Shown: positions 11,094 to 23,700 of the stretch, one piece after another
Layout: every line of letters begins with the position of its first letter
How positions within the stretch are numbered: the stretch's first letter is position 1
Assembly (NCBI GenBank): GCA_029532415.1
Contig: JAQOTA010000031.1
Coordinates: 124,001-188,000, forward strand
DNA from: Marasmius tenuissimus
Lineage: Eukaryota; Basidiomycota; Agaricomycetes; Agaricales; Marasmiaceae
Length of the DNA stretch: 64,000 nucleotides
Reading direction: 5' to 3'
Translations under genes and position numbers: made by a program
Notes under the pieces: generated by a model
Seen by the model: only the letters and a program-made list of their open reading frames with translations
The model's database searches: none
Told to the model about the DNA's origin: nothing

Positions 11094-12379
11094 ATGGCAG
11101 ATCCCGAAAATAAAGAGAACCAACTTCCTCCGCCCGAATCTTCTCCCGCTGCTTCTCCTCCTACTAGAAGACGTCCAGGCCGCCCACGCGGAAGCAAGAA
11201 CAAGAAAAAACAAGACGCCGCTAAGGGCACGCCACTGGCACTACCCGCCGAGTCTACCCCCCCTCCACAGCCAGTTCTCACTCAATAAACTGCGGACGAT
11301 GTCGCCAAGCGTCCTCGTGCTGTTTACAGTGACGAAGATGACTTACTTTTGATGGAGGTTTTCAAAGAGCAGAAGGCAGAGGGTGCACAGACGTCGAGTG
11401 GAGGCTGGAAGACATCGGCTATCACTGCCGCTATGGAAGCTCTCAAGGGCAGTGAAAAGAGGAGCGGTGGGACTCCAAAAACTGCAAGCAGCATCCGCGA
11501 TCACTATGCTGGGGTGAGTTTCGAGTTTTTCGCTTTTTTGAACTCTCATTTAACTCACTGATTCCCCTGTAGCTCAAAACCGAGTACAACAACTTCAAGA
11601 GATTGGTCAACAAGTCGGGCTGGGGATGGAACGAAGAGAAACAGTGTGTAGAAGCGAGTGATGAGCAGTGGGATAGCCTTGGGCCAGTGCGTACTTGACT
11701 TTTTTATATCCCTGACCGTGTCTGAACATTATCCGGCAGGGTGAAGCACATCTTCGGGCTTACAAGGGCAAGACATTCGTGATTTATGAAGACATGGATG
11801 AACTTTTGAACGGTGCTCTTGCCACTGGTTCATATGCTTTCTCTGCCGGTGGTGCTGAAGGTGTCGGCTCCGACTCTGACTCTACTGCCTCTGTTGATAG
11901 TGGTCATGAGGGCGATGCAAACCCGGACACATCTCTAGGCTCTGTTATCTCACAGAAAACACCCCAGCCGGTATGTTCTCAACCCTCATTCTATATACCA
12001 TATGCGATTAACTAACCATTACTCGTACAAGGGCAAAAAACGGAAGTCTGCTCTTGAGACTCCCGTAAATCAGAAGCGCTCCCGCAATGACCGCACTGGT
12101 GGTAGAAACTCTACCTCGGGAGCCCTGGGCCTGATGTCGAAGGCTGTGGAGAAGGTTGCGGATGCTATGGAGTCAAGTTCAGGTGTTGATAGTGAGAAGG
12201 ATGATGTAGAGAAAGCGATTGTCATTGTCAGAGGAGTTGAGGGATTCTCACCGCTCGAGAAAGCAAAGCTCCTCCTCCGTCTCTCTCAGGAGCCATCCTT
12301 TGCTCATCTGTTGCTTAATGTTGATGAGCCTGAATACCGTATGGAGATTTTGCGATTACAATTAGATAGATCTACGTAG
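11094..12379 (+). pseudogene. Harbinger ORF: SANT/Myb-like DNA-binding protein with AT-hook
   Basis: This is the second Harbinger protein, which in known elements binds DNA and helps bring the nuclease to the ends. Four exons fit: 11094-11513, 11573-11686, 11740-11970 and 12032-12379, all with GT..AG introns of 53-61 bp. The N-terminus is Pro-rich with an AT-hook (RRPGRPRGSKNKK). The Myb/SANT-like trihelix follows (DDLLLMEVFKEQK, SSGGWKTSAITAAME, ASSIRDHYAG, LKTEYNNFKRLVNKSGWGWN). A Ser/Asp-rich middle and a helical tail complete it. TAA at 11286-11288 interrupts exon 1 between VLTQ and TADDVAKRP, explained by CAA to TAA, so this copy is probably dead unless translation starts at 11349. Confidence 0.8.
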
Positions 12380-13793
12380 AGGTAGGATGACTATTCAAGT
12401 AGTTCTGATAATCATCCCACATTGCCTTTGCAATATCATCTCGCCTTGCATTTGCGCGCCTCCTTTCTGCTGCTGTTACCTTCCTCCCCAATACACCTAT
12501 GTCAATGCCATCTCCTAAACTAGATGCTGCCTGAGAAACACATTCTGCACCAATGGCTGATGTATTGAGACTCTGGGCTTCATCAGAAAGATCACGAGTG
12601 CGGATGAAGTTTTGGAGTGCAGATAGCGCTGGAGGGAGTTTTGCTTGAGCCTTGAATGGATACTCTGGTGCACTGGTGAGGATTTTGAAGCGATGCTTCA
12701 GGACACCAAATATACGCTCAACAGCATTTCGTAGTTTCGCATGACGAAGGTTGAACAATTCCTTAGGATTGCGAGGTCTGCATCGAAACAAACTCGTGAA
12801 AATTCATGACTATCATACAGTGAGATAGCTTACCGTAATGATGCTTTCTCCCTCTCCTTCAGATGGTAACGGACGCCACGGTATGGTACCAATAGCACAT
12901 CACAGGAGGGAAAGCCTGCATCGGCAAGGTAGAACTTTCCGGGTGGGATCAGAAAGCTCAATGTCCTTGCATGCTCAAAGATACGTCCATCCGCTGCGCT
13001 GCCTTCCCATCCACTTAGTATGTAGCAGAAGAAAAGAGAAAAGGTACAGGCAGCTAGAACATTCTGGGAAATGAAACCTTTACGGTTTCGAAACCAGTTT
13101 GAAGCTTCCTCTGAGACATGAGCTGGGATGTGGACCCCATCGATAGCCCCAATGCAATCCGTGAAGTAGGTTGCGTACTTTGTATCATCCACAATCTCGG
13201 GAGGAACTTGAGACGGAGAAGGAAGCGAGACATATTTGCAGTAGAACGAAGTTCCCACAAGCATATTGAGAATGCAATGGAAGGACCTATATCTACTGTG
13301 ATCAGAACGTCAACTTTCTCGTACCAGATAGCTGATGTACCTTGAAATTGTATCGCCACTGCGTTGAAACCGCTCCTGGAGACTACGGTTGGATATTCCC
13401 CCAACCACTGCGCGTAGAAATATTGCAACGCGCTCCTCTGCCGTGACATATCTACTACCTTTGAGACCACATGTCTGTCGAAGTTCCCACACAAGCTCCC
13501 GGAATACCTTCTTCTTCATTCCAAACATACGACGAAAGCGCTCATTCCGTCCTAATCGGCTGAAGCTAAGAAAGTTTGATTTTGGAAAAGAAGAGCAGCA
13601 ACGTGCCTTTCATCAGGTCTTCTAAGCACATCTGACCAGTATAAACTCGGGTGAAAAACGGTCGCTTATTGGATTGCAAAGCCGCCGCTATAGCTACCGC
13701 TGAAGTTGCTGTAGCCAGTGCAAATGTAACAAACTTCATATCACGGGTTATACTCGAAGCAATGGCTTGCTTACCATGTCGGTAGCGCGCCAT
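12372..13793 (-). CDS. PIF/Harbinger transposase (HARBI1-like DDE nuclease)
   Basis: Exons on the minus strand give an N-terminal segment starting MARYRHGKQ (13793), an intron at about 13560-13602, and a helix-turn-helix-like region (FRELVWELRQTCGL, TAEERVAIFLRAVVGG, SNRSLQERFQRSGDTISRY). The nuclease core follows. The first Asp is in CIGAIDGVHIPA, the second in SGWEGSAADGRIFEHA, and the Glu in LRNAVERIFGVLKHRFKIL. Intervening introns lie near 13265-13315 and 12792-12830. These are the signature motifs of the DDE_Tnp_4 family, which cuts and rejoins DNA at TAA/TTA targets. No frame-breaking change was noticed, so the nuclease may be better preserved than its partner. Confidence 0.85.
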
Positions 13794-13950
13794 TGAAATT
13801 GACTGAATCGTAGTCTAACGGCAATCGAGGAATGAGTTGAGCTTATGACTCATGATTCTCACGCATTTTCTTTTTATTCCTTGTCCCAGAGATCTCCAAC
13901 GCGGGTTATCAAATATTGATATTATATTTATAATTTTTCTTATCTTATCC

Positions 13951-13973
13951 TATCCGACGAGCCGAACGGGGCC
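13951..13973 (-). repeat. Right TIR of Harbinger element
   Basis: It is the reverse complement of 10877-10899 over 23 bp. Confidence 0.9.
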
Positions 13974-14005
13974 CAAGATCTCGGAGGCTCGGACATTCGG
14001 GGCTG
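13974..14005 (+). repeat. Right half of dispersed repeat interrupted by Harbinger
   Basis: caagatctcggaggctcgg continues the unit begun at 10823; compare gagatcttggggctcgg at 47355-47371. Confidence 0.7.
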
Positions 14006-14240
14006 ACTTGTTTTAAACAATGACGACATCTTCAGTTAGGCCGTTTGAGCTGCTCCCCAACGTCGATGTACTTGACTGTATCGGTATCTCTTTCGCACGA
14101 GCTGAGTCTTTTTCTCCCGTGTAAAAATTCAGTGGGTTATCGACGTTGCTAAAGCCAAGGATAACGAATAGACGGATCGGAGTGATGACTTGCAAAGAAA
14201 AGAGGGATTGACACGAATACTGTACCATTTCGAGATGATC

Positions 14241-14781
14241 CAAGGGGTGGCCGGGCCGGTATTCCGTGCCAACCAAGTGGGTCGGTCGGTCGGTCAAGGA
14301 TGCCCTTACGAAAACAAATTAATGATTTTTTTTTGGTGGGCGGGCGAGTATTTGGAAGCTTCTTGGAAGTATGATAGGCTTTCAACTCATGGTGGGGTTT
14401 TCAGCACCAAATCACCTTGATAGGAGTTCATTAGACATAAGGCAGACCACAACTTTGGTGTTAGATGGGTCTAAACTATGATTCAGGAGGTTCAATTTCT
14501 TTGAGCCATGACCTCAACAGTACTCGGGGGGAAAGGAACTCAGCTTACCGCTCTTTAATCAGCAAGGGAGAGGTGCCTGTATGAAAAAAGAACCGTGGAG
14601 TCCGCCAACATGCTTCTGGACTGACAGTTTAGAGTATTGGTGATGGTAGGGAACATACAATTAGTCATGTGACATTACCATATTCGGTGTGTCATTCCCA
14701 CAACCGGTCGGTCGGTCGGCCCAAAGGTCCTTAGAAAAAAAAAACGACTTGGTTTACGGATTTTTTTTAGGCTACCCCTTG
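14241..14781. mobile_element. hAT-like MITE (541 bp) with 8-bp target duplication
   Basis: The ends are CAAGGGGTGGCCGGG at 14241 and the inverted CAAGGGGTAGCC ending at 14781. They are flanked by a perfect 8-bp duplication AGATGATC (14233-14240 and 14782-14789). CA-starting termini and 8-bp duplications are hAT hallmarks. Subterminal GGTCGGTCGGTCGGTC repeats lie near 14279-14295 and 14705-14718. No transposase is encoded. A second copy lies at 46623-47148. Confidence 0.88.
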
Positions 14782-14789
14782 AGATGATC

Positions 14790-16295
14790 GTCAGGTCACG
14801 CGTCACAGGGGACCCAAAAATGGTGAAATGTCACACCCTATCACGTGCCCCAGGCCCGATTGTCGAAAGATTTCCGACGTGTAGACACAAATTCGGCCCA
14901 GAAATTGCCCAAAAACGTCGAATAAACTTTTGGTCACAGGTCACACCCCCTGACAAATATCTCGAAATGGTACAGTAGAGCAATGTGGTGTGAAAACTAG
15001 TGTATCCTCACTTTGATTTCGAGGTGATCTCATCTTCAGGCTAGCGGATCGATTCTCGTTTTCCGTATGTCAAGGAAGGAATGAAATTGGTTCGAGCTGT
15101 GGAAATCATCAACATGTAAGCGACTCAGGGCAGTTTGAATCGAGAGTTACGTGGTTATTCTACTTATTAGTGAATTCTCACGCCCAGAACTTGTATTCTC
15201 TTCCTCAAGAGACACTGTGTCGTCGATGGTGGGTGGGCTTCCCTACAATAATGGCCTGTCGAGCCATCCCAGAAATTCACGTGACTACGGGGTAAGGATC
15301 GCACAAATAATACCAGAGCTTGAGATCCTGGCCCGAAACCTTGAGAGGGTGAGCTGGAGAGGCACGGGGTGCGTATCCATGATTATGCCGGTAATATTGG
15401 ACTAACCTCTTCCCCAGCCTTGGTCTCACCTTCCGAGCCCGAGCCCACGCCACATGTTTTATTACACTAATAACATCTCGGCCACAACGGATAAAAGCTT
15501 GGTTGAGTTCAACTCAGCATCAAATATCAAAGGCAATTGTCGCTGATTATCTTCCACATCCTTCAGAGTCCCGAGAATTTTGCATTATTGAAGACGTGGA
15601 ACCAACCGCTAACTTCCGAGCCCTCAGTCTGTTTGTTGGTTTGTTAGTTCGTGAATCCGTAAAGGACGAAATTCTCTTATTTGAATTGTATTGATGAGAT
15701 CTATGCGAAACGGAGGTAAGAATATGGCATCCAATATCTTGTAATGGTCTTACAGACAATTGGAGGTGTTACAGAGAGACATGTACGTTTTCCCGCATAC
15801 TCAACAGGCCATGAGCGGTAGATGCAGGTAGGTTCTGAGTGTACAGGGAAATCGATCCCTGATTTTCATGATTTCAGACAAGACGACTCCCCCAAAAGAC
15901 TCAGCTCGATTAACTTGTTTACTTATTTCGATTGTGTTCCCGTGACCTTCATCTGGGCATCGCTGAACCACTTGAGTCTGACACCCTTTGGCAGCCATTC
16001 ATACTTTTCTGATCCGGATATTCGCTGAACTTGGCTCAAAAGTAACTTCGGCTTTGCATTTGAGTTTTAGATAAATTTCAATCGATTCTCAAGGAACAGT
16101 ATGTCACGTACATATTTATGAGGACAGAAGTATCAACCAACTCTGACAGCTAATAATACAAAAGAGCAAAGAACTTAGGCATAGACCCGACGTCGATGGA
16201 AAGCTATTACTACGGAGTCATATAGGTAAGATTTATTGGATGCGGGTGTCTTCACAAGTAGACGAACTCACGATGTCGATTTCAATGCATATTCC
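14790..16295. other. No gene recognised
   Basis: No open frame here has recognisable sequence. The last 130 bp (about 16165-16295) is similar to 27835-27953 and belongs to the 3' flank of the duplicated NR2H genes. Confidence 0.4.
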
Positions 16296-16857
16296 CTAAG
16301 CTTCGTCTTCGTCAAGAACCTCTTCGGTAATTTGAGCGTTGGTAACGTCTTCAACGGCCGTGGTGTTGTCCATGATACCCGAGACGCCCAAAAAGGCTCG
16401 ATACATCCAGCCGGCGCCAATGGCAAGGGCGGCCGAGAAAGCGGGATAGTTCAGCATACCCACTGCCGGCGCAGGCTAAAGGAAAGTCCTCGTGATCAGG
16501 TTGCTCTATGCTTGTCGGAAGGTTTGAATAGCTTACCTCAGTGACCGAGGCTTCGTTCGGGTAGTTCTGCTGCTGGGTGTTGGGCGCGTTGGGCACGGGC
16601 TCAGCTTGGGTATGTTCACGGTGAACAACACTTCCACGACCCAAGTTGACACCAGCATCCGTCAGACCGTTGATATTCACGGTCTGGCAATTATTGTTTG
16701 TGATGTGATAGACAAGGGAAGGACTTGTGGTATTCGTATTTGTAGTCGTCGTGGTGTTGGCCCCCAAGGAGTCTATGTGCTTCAAAGTGGCATTGGTGTT
16801 ACTATTGAAATTGTAGCTGCTGGTGCGGTGGGTGGAGTTTAGCTCCGGGCTTGACAT
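16296..16857 (-). CDS. NR2H family protein (type A), intact, 166 codons
   Basis: I do not recognise this family. Exon 1 is 16857-16537 (107 codons), the intron 16536-16476 (61 bp, GTAAGC to CTTTAG), and exon 2 16475-16296. Residues 15-32 (YNFNSNTNATLKHIDSLG) and 50-69 (YHITNNNCQTVNINGLTDAG) are two N/T-rich pseudo-repeats that align with each other, joined by a Thr/Asn linker. After the intron, residues about 114-138 (NYPAFSAALAIGAGWMYRAF) form one hydrophobic, possibly membrane-associated helix, then an acidic tail EEVLDEDEA. No signal peptide is seen. It is the only type A copy without a visible lesion. Paralogs lie at 17.7, 28, 48.5, 52, 56 and 58 kb. Confidence 0.6.
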
Positions 16858-17650
16858 CTTGGGGTCGAACGATGGGAACGAAGCTGAACGTAGAGTGCAG
16901 GTAAGAAGTAAAAGGGGACTCTGAAGGTTGAGGATGGGAGCTCTGGTCGTCGTAACTGGAGAACCAGTTATCCGGCGACTTCAGGGCTTGGAATATAAAG
17001 GTCATCTGGCGCACGCCAGATCGAATACAAACTTTTTTCAAATCCCGAAGGAGCATAGTCGCAACGGTGGGGCAGACTCGGAATACCATATGGAGATTCC
17101 ACGATCAAAACTTAAAGTTCGTGGGCAAATCACGATACTGTACATCCCATTAGTTAAGAGGGAGCTCATCTCCATTTACACAGTTATTTTTGGAGGACTC
17201 CGGTAGGCCAGGGGCAGCTGCCGGGTTTGTCTTATATCCGAAACATCCGAGTCCTCTCTGAGGGGATGCGAAAGGGTTGTCAATTCTAAGCAAGAGGTCC
17301 GAGGTCTGTATTCAGGGGGAAATCACTCGACCTCCTGGGGGGCCCTCCACAACGGCGAGGCAAACCCGGAATGTCATATGGAAATTCCAAGATAAAAGAC
17401 GGTAGTTTCAAAGTTGTCGACGGGGGCAGATCATGATGGGTCGCTGCCGTGAGGATTGTACACTATTGTACGCTAACGAAGGTGAAACACTGGATGTTAA
17501 CCGCGTCGGAGTCCCTCCCGTTCTTCTCATCATTTCCAGAAGGGATCTGAGGAGAAAACCTGCCCAAATTCCACAAAGAAGGCCTGATGTATCACTCCCG
17601 TGATCCAACGCGAGCCAAATGCAATGAGGGGAGCATAGATAGCAGGCTAT

Positions 17651-18049
17651 CTAATCGCTCCCGCCTGCTAGAAGTTCTCGTGGTTAGGGCTGCTAAATAT
17701 GTCAAGAACCATGAATTCATGATGGGCTCACCTTGTCTTCTGGCGTTAACGGGGCTCGCACGAATCCGTCAAGACCGCCATCCCTGGTATTTGTCTCCTC
17801 AGTGGTGGGCGTGGCATAAGCTTGGGAACGTTCATGAGGAATATCGTCTTGATCGCAGGTGACTCCAGTATCAGTAAGTCGATGAATGTTCACGTTCTGA
17901 CAGTTCGTGATGTTGTAGACATAGGAAGGGCTCTTCGTAGTGGTGTTCGTAATCTGAGCCGTATTGGTGCTTCCGGGAAAGCCAATATGCTTCAAGGTGC
18001 CATTCCTGTTACCGTTGACGTTATTGCTGGTAAGATGGCTAGTACACAT
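17651..18049 (-). pseudogene. NR2H family (type A), nonsense-truncated
   Basis: Exon 1 (18049-17732, 106 codons; an upstream in-frame ATG at 18085 is possible) has the two pseudo-repeats: SNNVNGNRNGTLKHIGFPG and YVYNITNCQNVNIHRLTDTG. The 64-bp intron is 17731-17668. Exon 2 opens QAGAIR and meets TAG at 17651-17653 where other copies have Tyr. Beyond the stop the same frame still reads PAIYAPLIAFGSRWITGVIH, the hydrophobic helix of the family, to about 17530. The product would lack the helix; the pseudo-repeats are intact. Confidence 0.6.
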
Positions 18050-18085
18050 CGACGGTAGGCCGAAATTAGAGGTAACAAGCTCCAA

Positions 18086-19199
18086 GTTGTTGTTGAGTGA
18101 GGTGTGGAATCACGAGTTAGGGTTTTTCAAGGTGAAGGTGATATGTCAAGGACACATTATGAGCTTTTATGGAGCAAGTTATTGCCATAACAAGAGATTC
18201 AGGCTGAAAACAACCGGACATGATAAATAATGCTAAGATAATCTCTGCAAGAAGGTGCTCGCCGCCAAAAAATCATGCTGAAGCAAACTTGTACAGCCAG
18301 CTCGCTGGTGGGCCCAAATTTGAAGATTCAGAAAGGTGTTATTGTGTTGCTAACCTTCAGTGCTTCAGCCTCCAAGCTTCAAGGATAGCATTCAGATTTT
18401 GACCAGTACATAACCCCCTCTGCTTGCTAGAATATGCCCTGTACCTCCACCAGAAAATATGTCCACAGTTTATGATTGCTCGTGAGTGTTTACAGTGTTT
18501 GTAATGGTATATGAGCAAGTGAAATGAACGTGAGCGTTCGTGAACATCCAGGCTGTATATGAGCGCTCATGAACAGCTGTGAGGCTCAGGCTGGTTCATA
18601 AGCGCTTATAAGCGTCTGTGAGCCTCACATTCACCTCATGAGTTGTCAGAAACTGCCTTGAGCACCACAGTTGCTTCATATAAGCCCATGGCTTATTTAT
18701 GGGCCCAGTGTGAGTCTTATGGGTGGGATGCAATGTTCGGCGCTTGATATTTTTCGGGCGTTAGATGAAATGGACATCGCGCGGAACATGTGATGGCCAC
18801 GCGGACTACACAGCCACCTTATCCCACCGTTGAACCGCAACCACCATCTGTATCTTGCCGTTGCCGTCAACCAATGCAGCAGATGTTACTGAGTTCTACG
18901 GAAATACCCTTCAATAAAACAACATATACATAACTAGTTCGCCAGTTGACCAGAATCTCACATCACCAGCAAAGAATAGGCGGTTTCACGGGGAGATTTT
19001 GGAGGTGAATCGACTCTATTGAGGGAAAAGGTACGTAAACCCTCCATTATCTTGGAACTGATTGTTTAGCTGGTGTGTTTTGGCCAGGATCACCTAGGGT
19101 AATGTCAAACAGCAGGACGTGCACCTCATGAGAGCGTGATGAAGGTCCGTGCACCATCGACATCGTTGACGTCATGATGAACACGGTTGACTGAGATTA
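18086..19199. other. Non-coding stretch with palindromic tracts
   Basis: No gene recognised. It contains a cluster of GAGCGCTC-type palindromes (18530-18660), listed separately. Confidence 0.4.
18530..18660. repeat. Cluster of AGCGCT-centred palindromes
   Basis: Perfect 12-bp palindromes ATGAGCGCTCAT (18559-18570) and ATAAGCGCTTAT (18598-18609) sit among imperfect versions (gtgagcgttcgtgaac, gtgagcctcac). Similar tracts occur at 26306-26500. Confidence 0.6.
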
Positions 19200-19717
19200 T
19201 GTTGAACATGATGGAAATCATGTGATACACTGTTGACGTGTTGTTTACGCGTCACACTATTTATAGAGCTACGCCTCTAGAACACTTGCGTCCTCATGCA
19301 AGTACTATGTCTCTGTCTACGTATCTTACTACGTACATCTAGTTTCATCATATATGACACTATAGACAGTCGCTATCCAATAGCATAAGTAGAGCCTCCA
19401 ATACATGAGGCAAACACGACTATGCTCACCAAGCATACTACCATTCATGGTAGAAGTACTTACACAGTACTAATGTCTTTTACGCCTTTAGGGCCGAATA
19501 CCTACTTCTAGTAGTAGTTTCAGTTAGTGTAATACTTATTACATGTACCAGAAACTTCTGTATAAAAGACTGGACAAAAGGCCTTAAGCCTTAGGACAAT
19601 CTACTCGATTATCACCTCTTCACAAGCATCTCAAGACTACAAGAACACTCTGTGTATTACCCATGTGAGGTTTACTTCGTTATACCCACTGTGCACTTTA
19701 ACTATGCTGGCTCATCA
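19200..19717 (+). mobile_element. Solo LTR (518 bp) with target duplication GATTA
   Basis: It starts TGTTGAACATGATGG and ends GGCTCATCA. GATTA lies at 19195-19199 and again at 19718-19722. It carries a TATTTATAGAG promoter-like box and the same body as 32919-33436 (eight differences by eye in 518 bp). No internal sequence is attached. Confidence 0.93.
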
Positions 19718-19800
19718 GATTACTGGTTATAGGCAAGGGAAAGAGGGTGCACGGACCACCCTCAAAACGTATAAATATCTGGTTGTTTCCCAAGTATATT

Positions 19801-19838
19801 TCCCCCATCCCCATCCCCATCCCCATCCCCATCCCCTC
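19801..19838 (+). repeat. (CCCCAT)n microsatellite
   Basis: About six CCCCAT units in tandem. Confidence 0.9.
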
Positions 19839-20118
19839 CAGTCCCCTCCTCAGGCCTTAATGCTCCCTCTCAACAACGTTCACTGTACACACCAGACATC
19901 AGCAACATAACACTATTTCCGAGGTATGTCTTAGTCTGTCCCTCTTTTTGACGAATTACTGACAACGGTGACCATTCCTGTGCATAGTGATGCCATTGGC
20001 CAACAATCCCAATCGAAGTAGCAGCGTAGTGAACCCCGAGCCGTGGCAATGGAGTCAGGACTCTGGGTTGAGAATTGGGTATGCTGACTAGATCATAATA
20101 TTGTTAAACTGTATGTAT

Positions 20119-20376
20119 TGTTGAATCTGGACTACCGGATATATGGACCATTGTATCGGGCCACATATATGCTTCAATCGTTTCACTATGATCTATGCTA
20201 TTCCTAGTCACTCCTGTTATAGAAGATACAGCCACTTCTATATAGTATATAAGTAGCTCTGTATCTACATGCAATACCAGTACTTTTACTACTCTCGTTG
20301 CTGCCTCTGGGCCTATCTCCAGGTGAGCTAGTCTGTCCCATGCTGCCACTGCGTGGGCAGGACCTCTGCCTCAACA
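20119..20376 (+). repeat. 5' LTR of copia element
   Basis: It runs from TGTTGAATCTGG to GCCTCAACA, with TATATAAG promoter-like sequence at about 20244-20252. Confidence 0.95.
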
Positions 20377-20395
20377 GGTTATGGGCCCCGGTGCC
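20377..20395 (+). promoter_or_regulatory. Candidate primer-binding site of copia element
   Basis: ggttatgggccccggtgcc directly follows the 5' LTR, where reverse transcription is primed. The tRNA was not identified. Confidence 0.5.
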
Positions 20396-20704
20396 CTATC
20401 GATGTGCCCTGCGATGGCAGCTCTCTAGGATGTGCACCTTTATTGTGTGCTGCCTATGATGATGCACTATTGTGGTTGTTGCACTCGATAACCATCATGA
20501 CTGCTTAATCGCTGTCGTGATGGGCAGACCGTTAACACCGGTTCTGGACCTGTGAAGTCGACATCTTCATTGATGTTTGACGATGGTGGACTGTGTCCTC
20601 AACAACGATCGATGGCTATTGCCGTTGACCGTGCAGTGATTTCTTTTATCATTGCCTATGATGATGAACCTATGCTGATCGTTGTTTTATTACTCCAGAT
20701 TGCT

Positions 20705-23700
20705 ATGGCTCCTGTTATGTCTACCCTTATCCCCACCGTTGAGGTCTTCAGCGGTGTCAACTGGCGCAAGTGGTCCAAGGGTCTTGGTACCTATGCCATG
20801 ATCAAAGAGTTCTACGACCACTACACCAACGACGATCCTGAACCTGATGAACCCGACAAACCTACCGAACCTACTGAACCGCAAGCAACTACTCGCACTG
20901 TCACTGTTGCTGCTACAACTACAACTGAAGCAACTACACGTACAGAGACGGTCTCTCCTACTGATGCTCAGATGCAGCAGTATGCTAAGGACCTGGAGCA
21001 GTATGCTAACGCCTTGGAGAGGTATGAGAAGGATCTTATCAGGTATGAAAAGGATAATCGACGTTGGAAGAAGTATGAATTCAAAGCCATGGGTGCACTA
21101 CGTGCCACCACCACCATTGCCGTGCAGAGTATTATCGAAGAGGATGATACGGCTTGGAACGCTTGGGAGAAGATCAAGGCTCGTTATGGTCAACAGACTT
21201 CTGTATCTGTTTGGGCTGACTTCAAGTCAGTCATGGAGTTTTGTTTGTCCGGTGGTAACCCCATTCCCAAGATTGCTAAACTCGAACTCCTATTCGGCCA
21301 GCTCACTGAAGCTCAGATCGACCTTCCTACCCTCGTCAGAGCCATGCTCCTCCTCTCTATCATTCCACAGTCATGGGCCAACGCTCGTGAATTTGCTACC
21401 AATGGTAACTCGCCAGCTGAACTTACTTTCGAAGTGGCTCGTGATGCCATCATTAACCACTACGAATCCTGGAAACCCGCTCCTCTCGCGTCGCGCATTT
21501 CTTCTGTCAAGAAGAAGAACAAGGACCCGAAGTTTAACCAACAGTCTAACCCTCCTTCGTCGACGTCTAACAATACCAACCAGTCTAAGAACGACAACGA
21601 CCAGAAGAAGAAGAATAATCGACGTGGCAGGAAGAAGGGTGATTCTCAGGACAACAAGGGTGACTCCTCTCACAAGGGTCATTCTCATATCGCTTCCCTC
21701 TCTCATTTGTCCATTTCATCACCACCCATCGTTCCTGATACTCCATCTGTCGTACATCCCGCGGACCGATCCCGGGATCCACTCCACATGCAGCGTTTCT
21801 CCGGTGCTACCTCTGGTGGTACTGTTTTTGAGAATGCTCAGGCTGCTCGCAGTCTTGCCGATTGTCTTGGTGTTCCCAAGTATGCCCATGTCCTTGAACC
21901 TATGGAACAGGGATATACGGCTGCTTCCTCTTCCTCCCTCAAGCATCGTATTGATGGTCCTTTCTCCACTGCTCCACCTGCAAAGCGTGCTAAGAGCGTT
22001 GAGAAGGTTTACGACCTCTATGATTCTTTTTATGAGGACTCCGACTCTGAGCGTGAGGATCATATCGCGTTGAACGCTGTGAACGATTCTTTGCGTACGG
22101 AGATTGCGAGTGGAAGTGCCATGGACGTTGACAGTGAGATCGCAGATGCTGCTGGTTTTTCTGATGATGTTGAGTATGATTCAGTCTCCATCGGATCTGA
22201 GGAATCTGACGATGACAGGCAAGTGCCTTATCTCAGTCTTTCTTCTAACACTGATACGAACCTACAGTGTGCCGCTTTATTAGCCGCTTCTAAACGTAGT
22301 AGTTCGGATATCATGTCCCGTGTGAAATTTGCGCAATATATTGGTGATCACTTTGCCACATGTGCCAATTGTAAGGGAAAGAAGGCGACTGGAAACTCAC
22401 AAGAGTGGATTGTCGATTCAGGTGCTTCATCGCACTTTACTTATGATCTCGAAGATTTTGCCGAGTACGAACCTATGAACAATGGACCGCAGCTAAACAC
22501 TGCACAGAAGGACAACCCTATTCAAATTAAGGGAAAAGGGACTGTGTTCATCTCTCATTCTGTTGAAGGATCTGACGGTCGTATGGAGGAACACATTACG
22601 CGACTCTATCCTGTCTATTATGTTCCGCTTCTGTCAATTCGACTTCTCTCACTTGGAGAATTCTTGCAAGGTGGTCTGCAAGTACGCGGATCGTCCAGCA
22701 AATTGGCTTTTTATCAAAAGGGTCGACGCCAGTCATTGGTATCTTACCCGCTCATGCCTGGTCAAACCATTTATTGGGTTAGCTCGCAGAAAGCCTCTGC
22801 TCGTAGCTTAATGGCCAAGTCAACGATGGATAAAGTTGACTACAAAGTTCTACACAGACGTTTCGGACATTGTTCAGACAAGGCTCTGGATAAAGCTCGG
22901 AAGCATACTAAGAACTTCCCGGAATTCGACCAAAAACCGAAGAAAACCCGGTTATGCCGAGGATGTGCAGAAGGAAAGATGCACTCCAGATCGTTCCCTG
23001 ACTCCACTACCCGTGCCTCGAAACCCTTTGAGAAAATCCACTCCGACCTCAAACAATTCCCCACTGAGTCGTACCACAAATACAAATGGTATATGTCGTT
23101 TGTTGATGACTGTACTTCACATGGCTGGACAATGCTCATGCGACGCAAATCTGACTCTGTCAAGATGCTCCGTGACTTTATTGCTATGGTGAAGGTACAA
23201 TTTGGTGTCGATATTAAGGAATGGATGTCCGATGGAGGGGGAGAGTACAAATCGGATGCCTTTGATGATGTACTAACGGAGCACGGTATCAAAATTCTGA
23301 CCAGCATTCCATATACGCCGGAACAGAATGGTCGTGCAGAACGGTTCAATCGGACCATTGTCGAGAAAGCTCAAGCTCTTCGCTTTGATGCTTGTCTTCC
23401 ACCTTCTTGGTGGGAATTCTGTGTGTTGCACGCTGTTGCACTTCACAATCGGACGCCGTCCCAGCGTTTACGTTGGTTGACCCCGCATGAGAAGTTGCAT
23501 GGTAGTGCACCGGATGTTTCGGATCTTCGAGTCTTCAGATGTGCAGCGTATGCGTTTATTCCGGAAAAGCGTCGAGTTAACAAGTTATCTCCGCATTCGG
23601 AACTGATGACCTTTATTGGTTTTCAGGAAGGCATGAAAGGATATGTCTTCATGAAGATGTCCAACAATAGTATCTTCAAAAGCGCTACTGCTCTGTTCGA

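Larger units (their letters stand above)
10877..13973. mobile_element. PIF/Harbinger DNA transposon, 3.1 kb
   Basis: Terminal inverted repeats of at least 23 bp start GGCCCCGTTCGGCTCGTCGG at both ends (10877 rightward; 13973 leftward). The 3-bp target duplication is TAA at 10874-10876 and CAA at 13974-13976, one base off the usual TAA/TTA. The uninterrupted paralogous site at 47304-47388 confirms the insertion point. It carries the two genes expected for the superfamily, a SANT/Myb-like protein (plus strand) and a DDE nuclease (minus strand), converging with an 8-bp overlap at 12372-12379. Confidence 0.92.

Noticed and set aside
19801..19838. CCCCAT repeats as telomeric sequence
   Set aside because: Only about six internal units, and not the TTAGGG type expected in basidiomycetes; treated as a microsatellite.
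20847..22073. 408-codon alternative ORF inside copia gag
   Set aside because: A frame shadow: Leu/Ser/Arg-rich, low-information sequence, while the overlapping frame carries all copia motifs.
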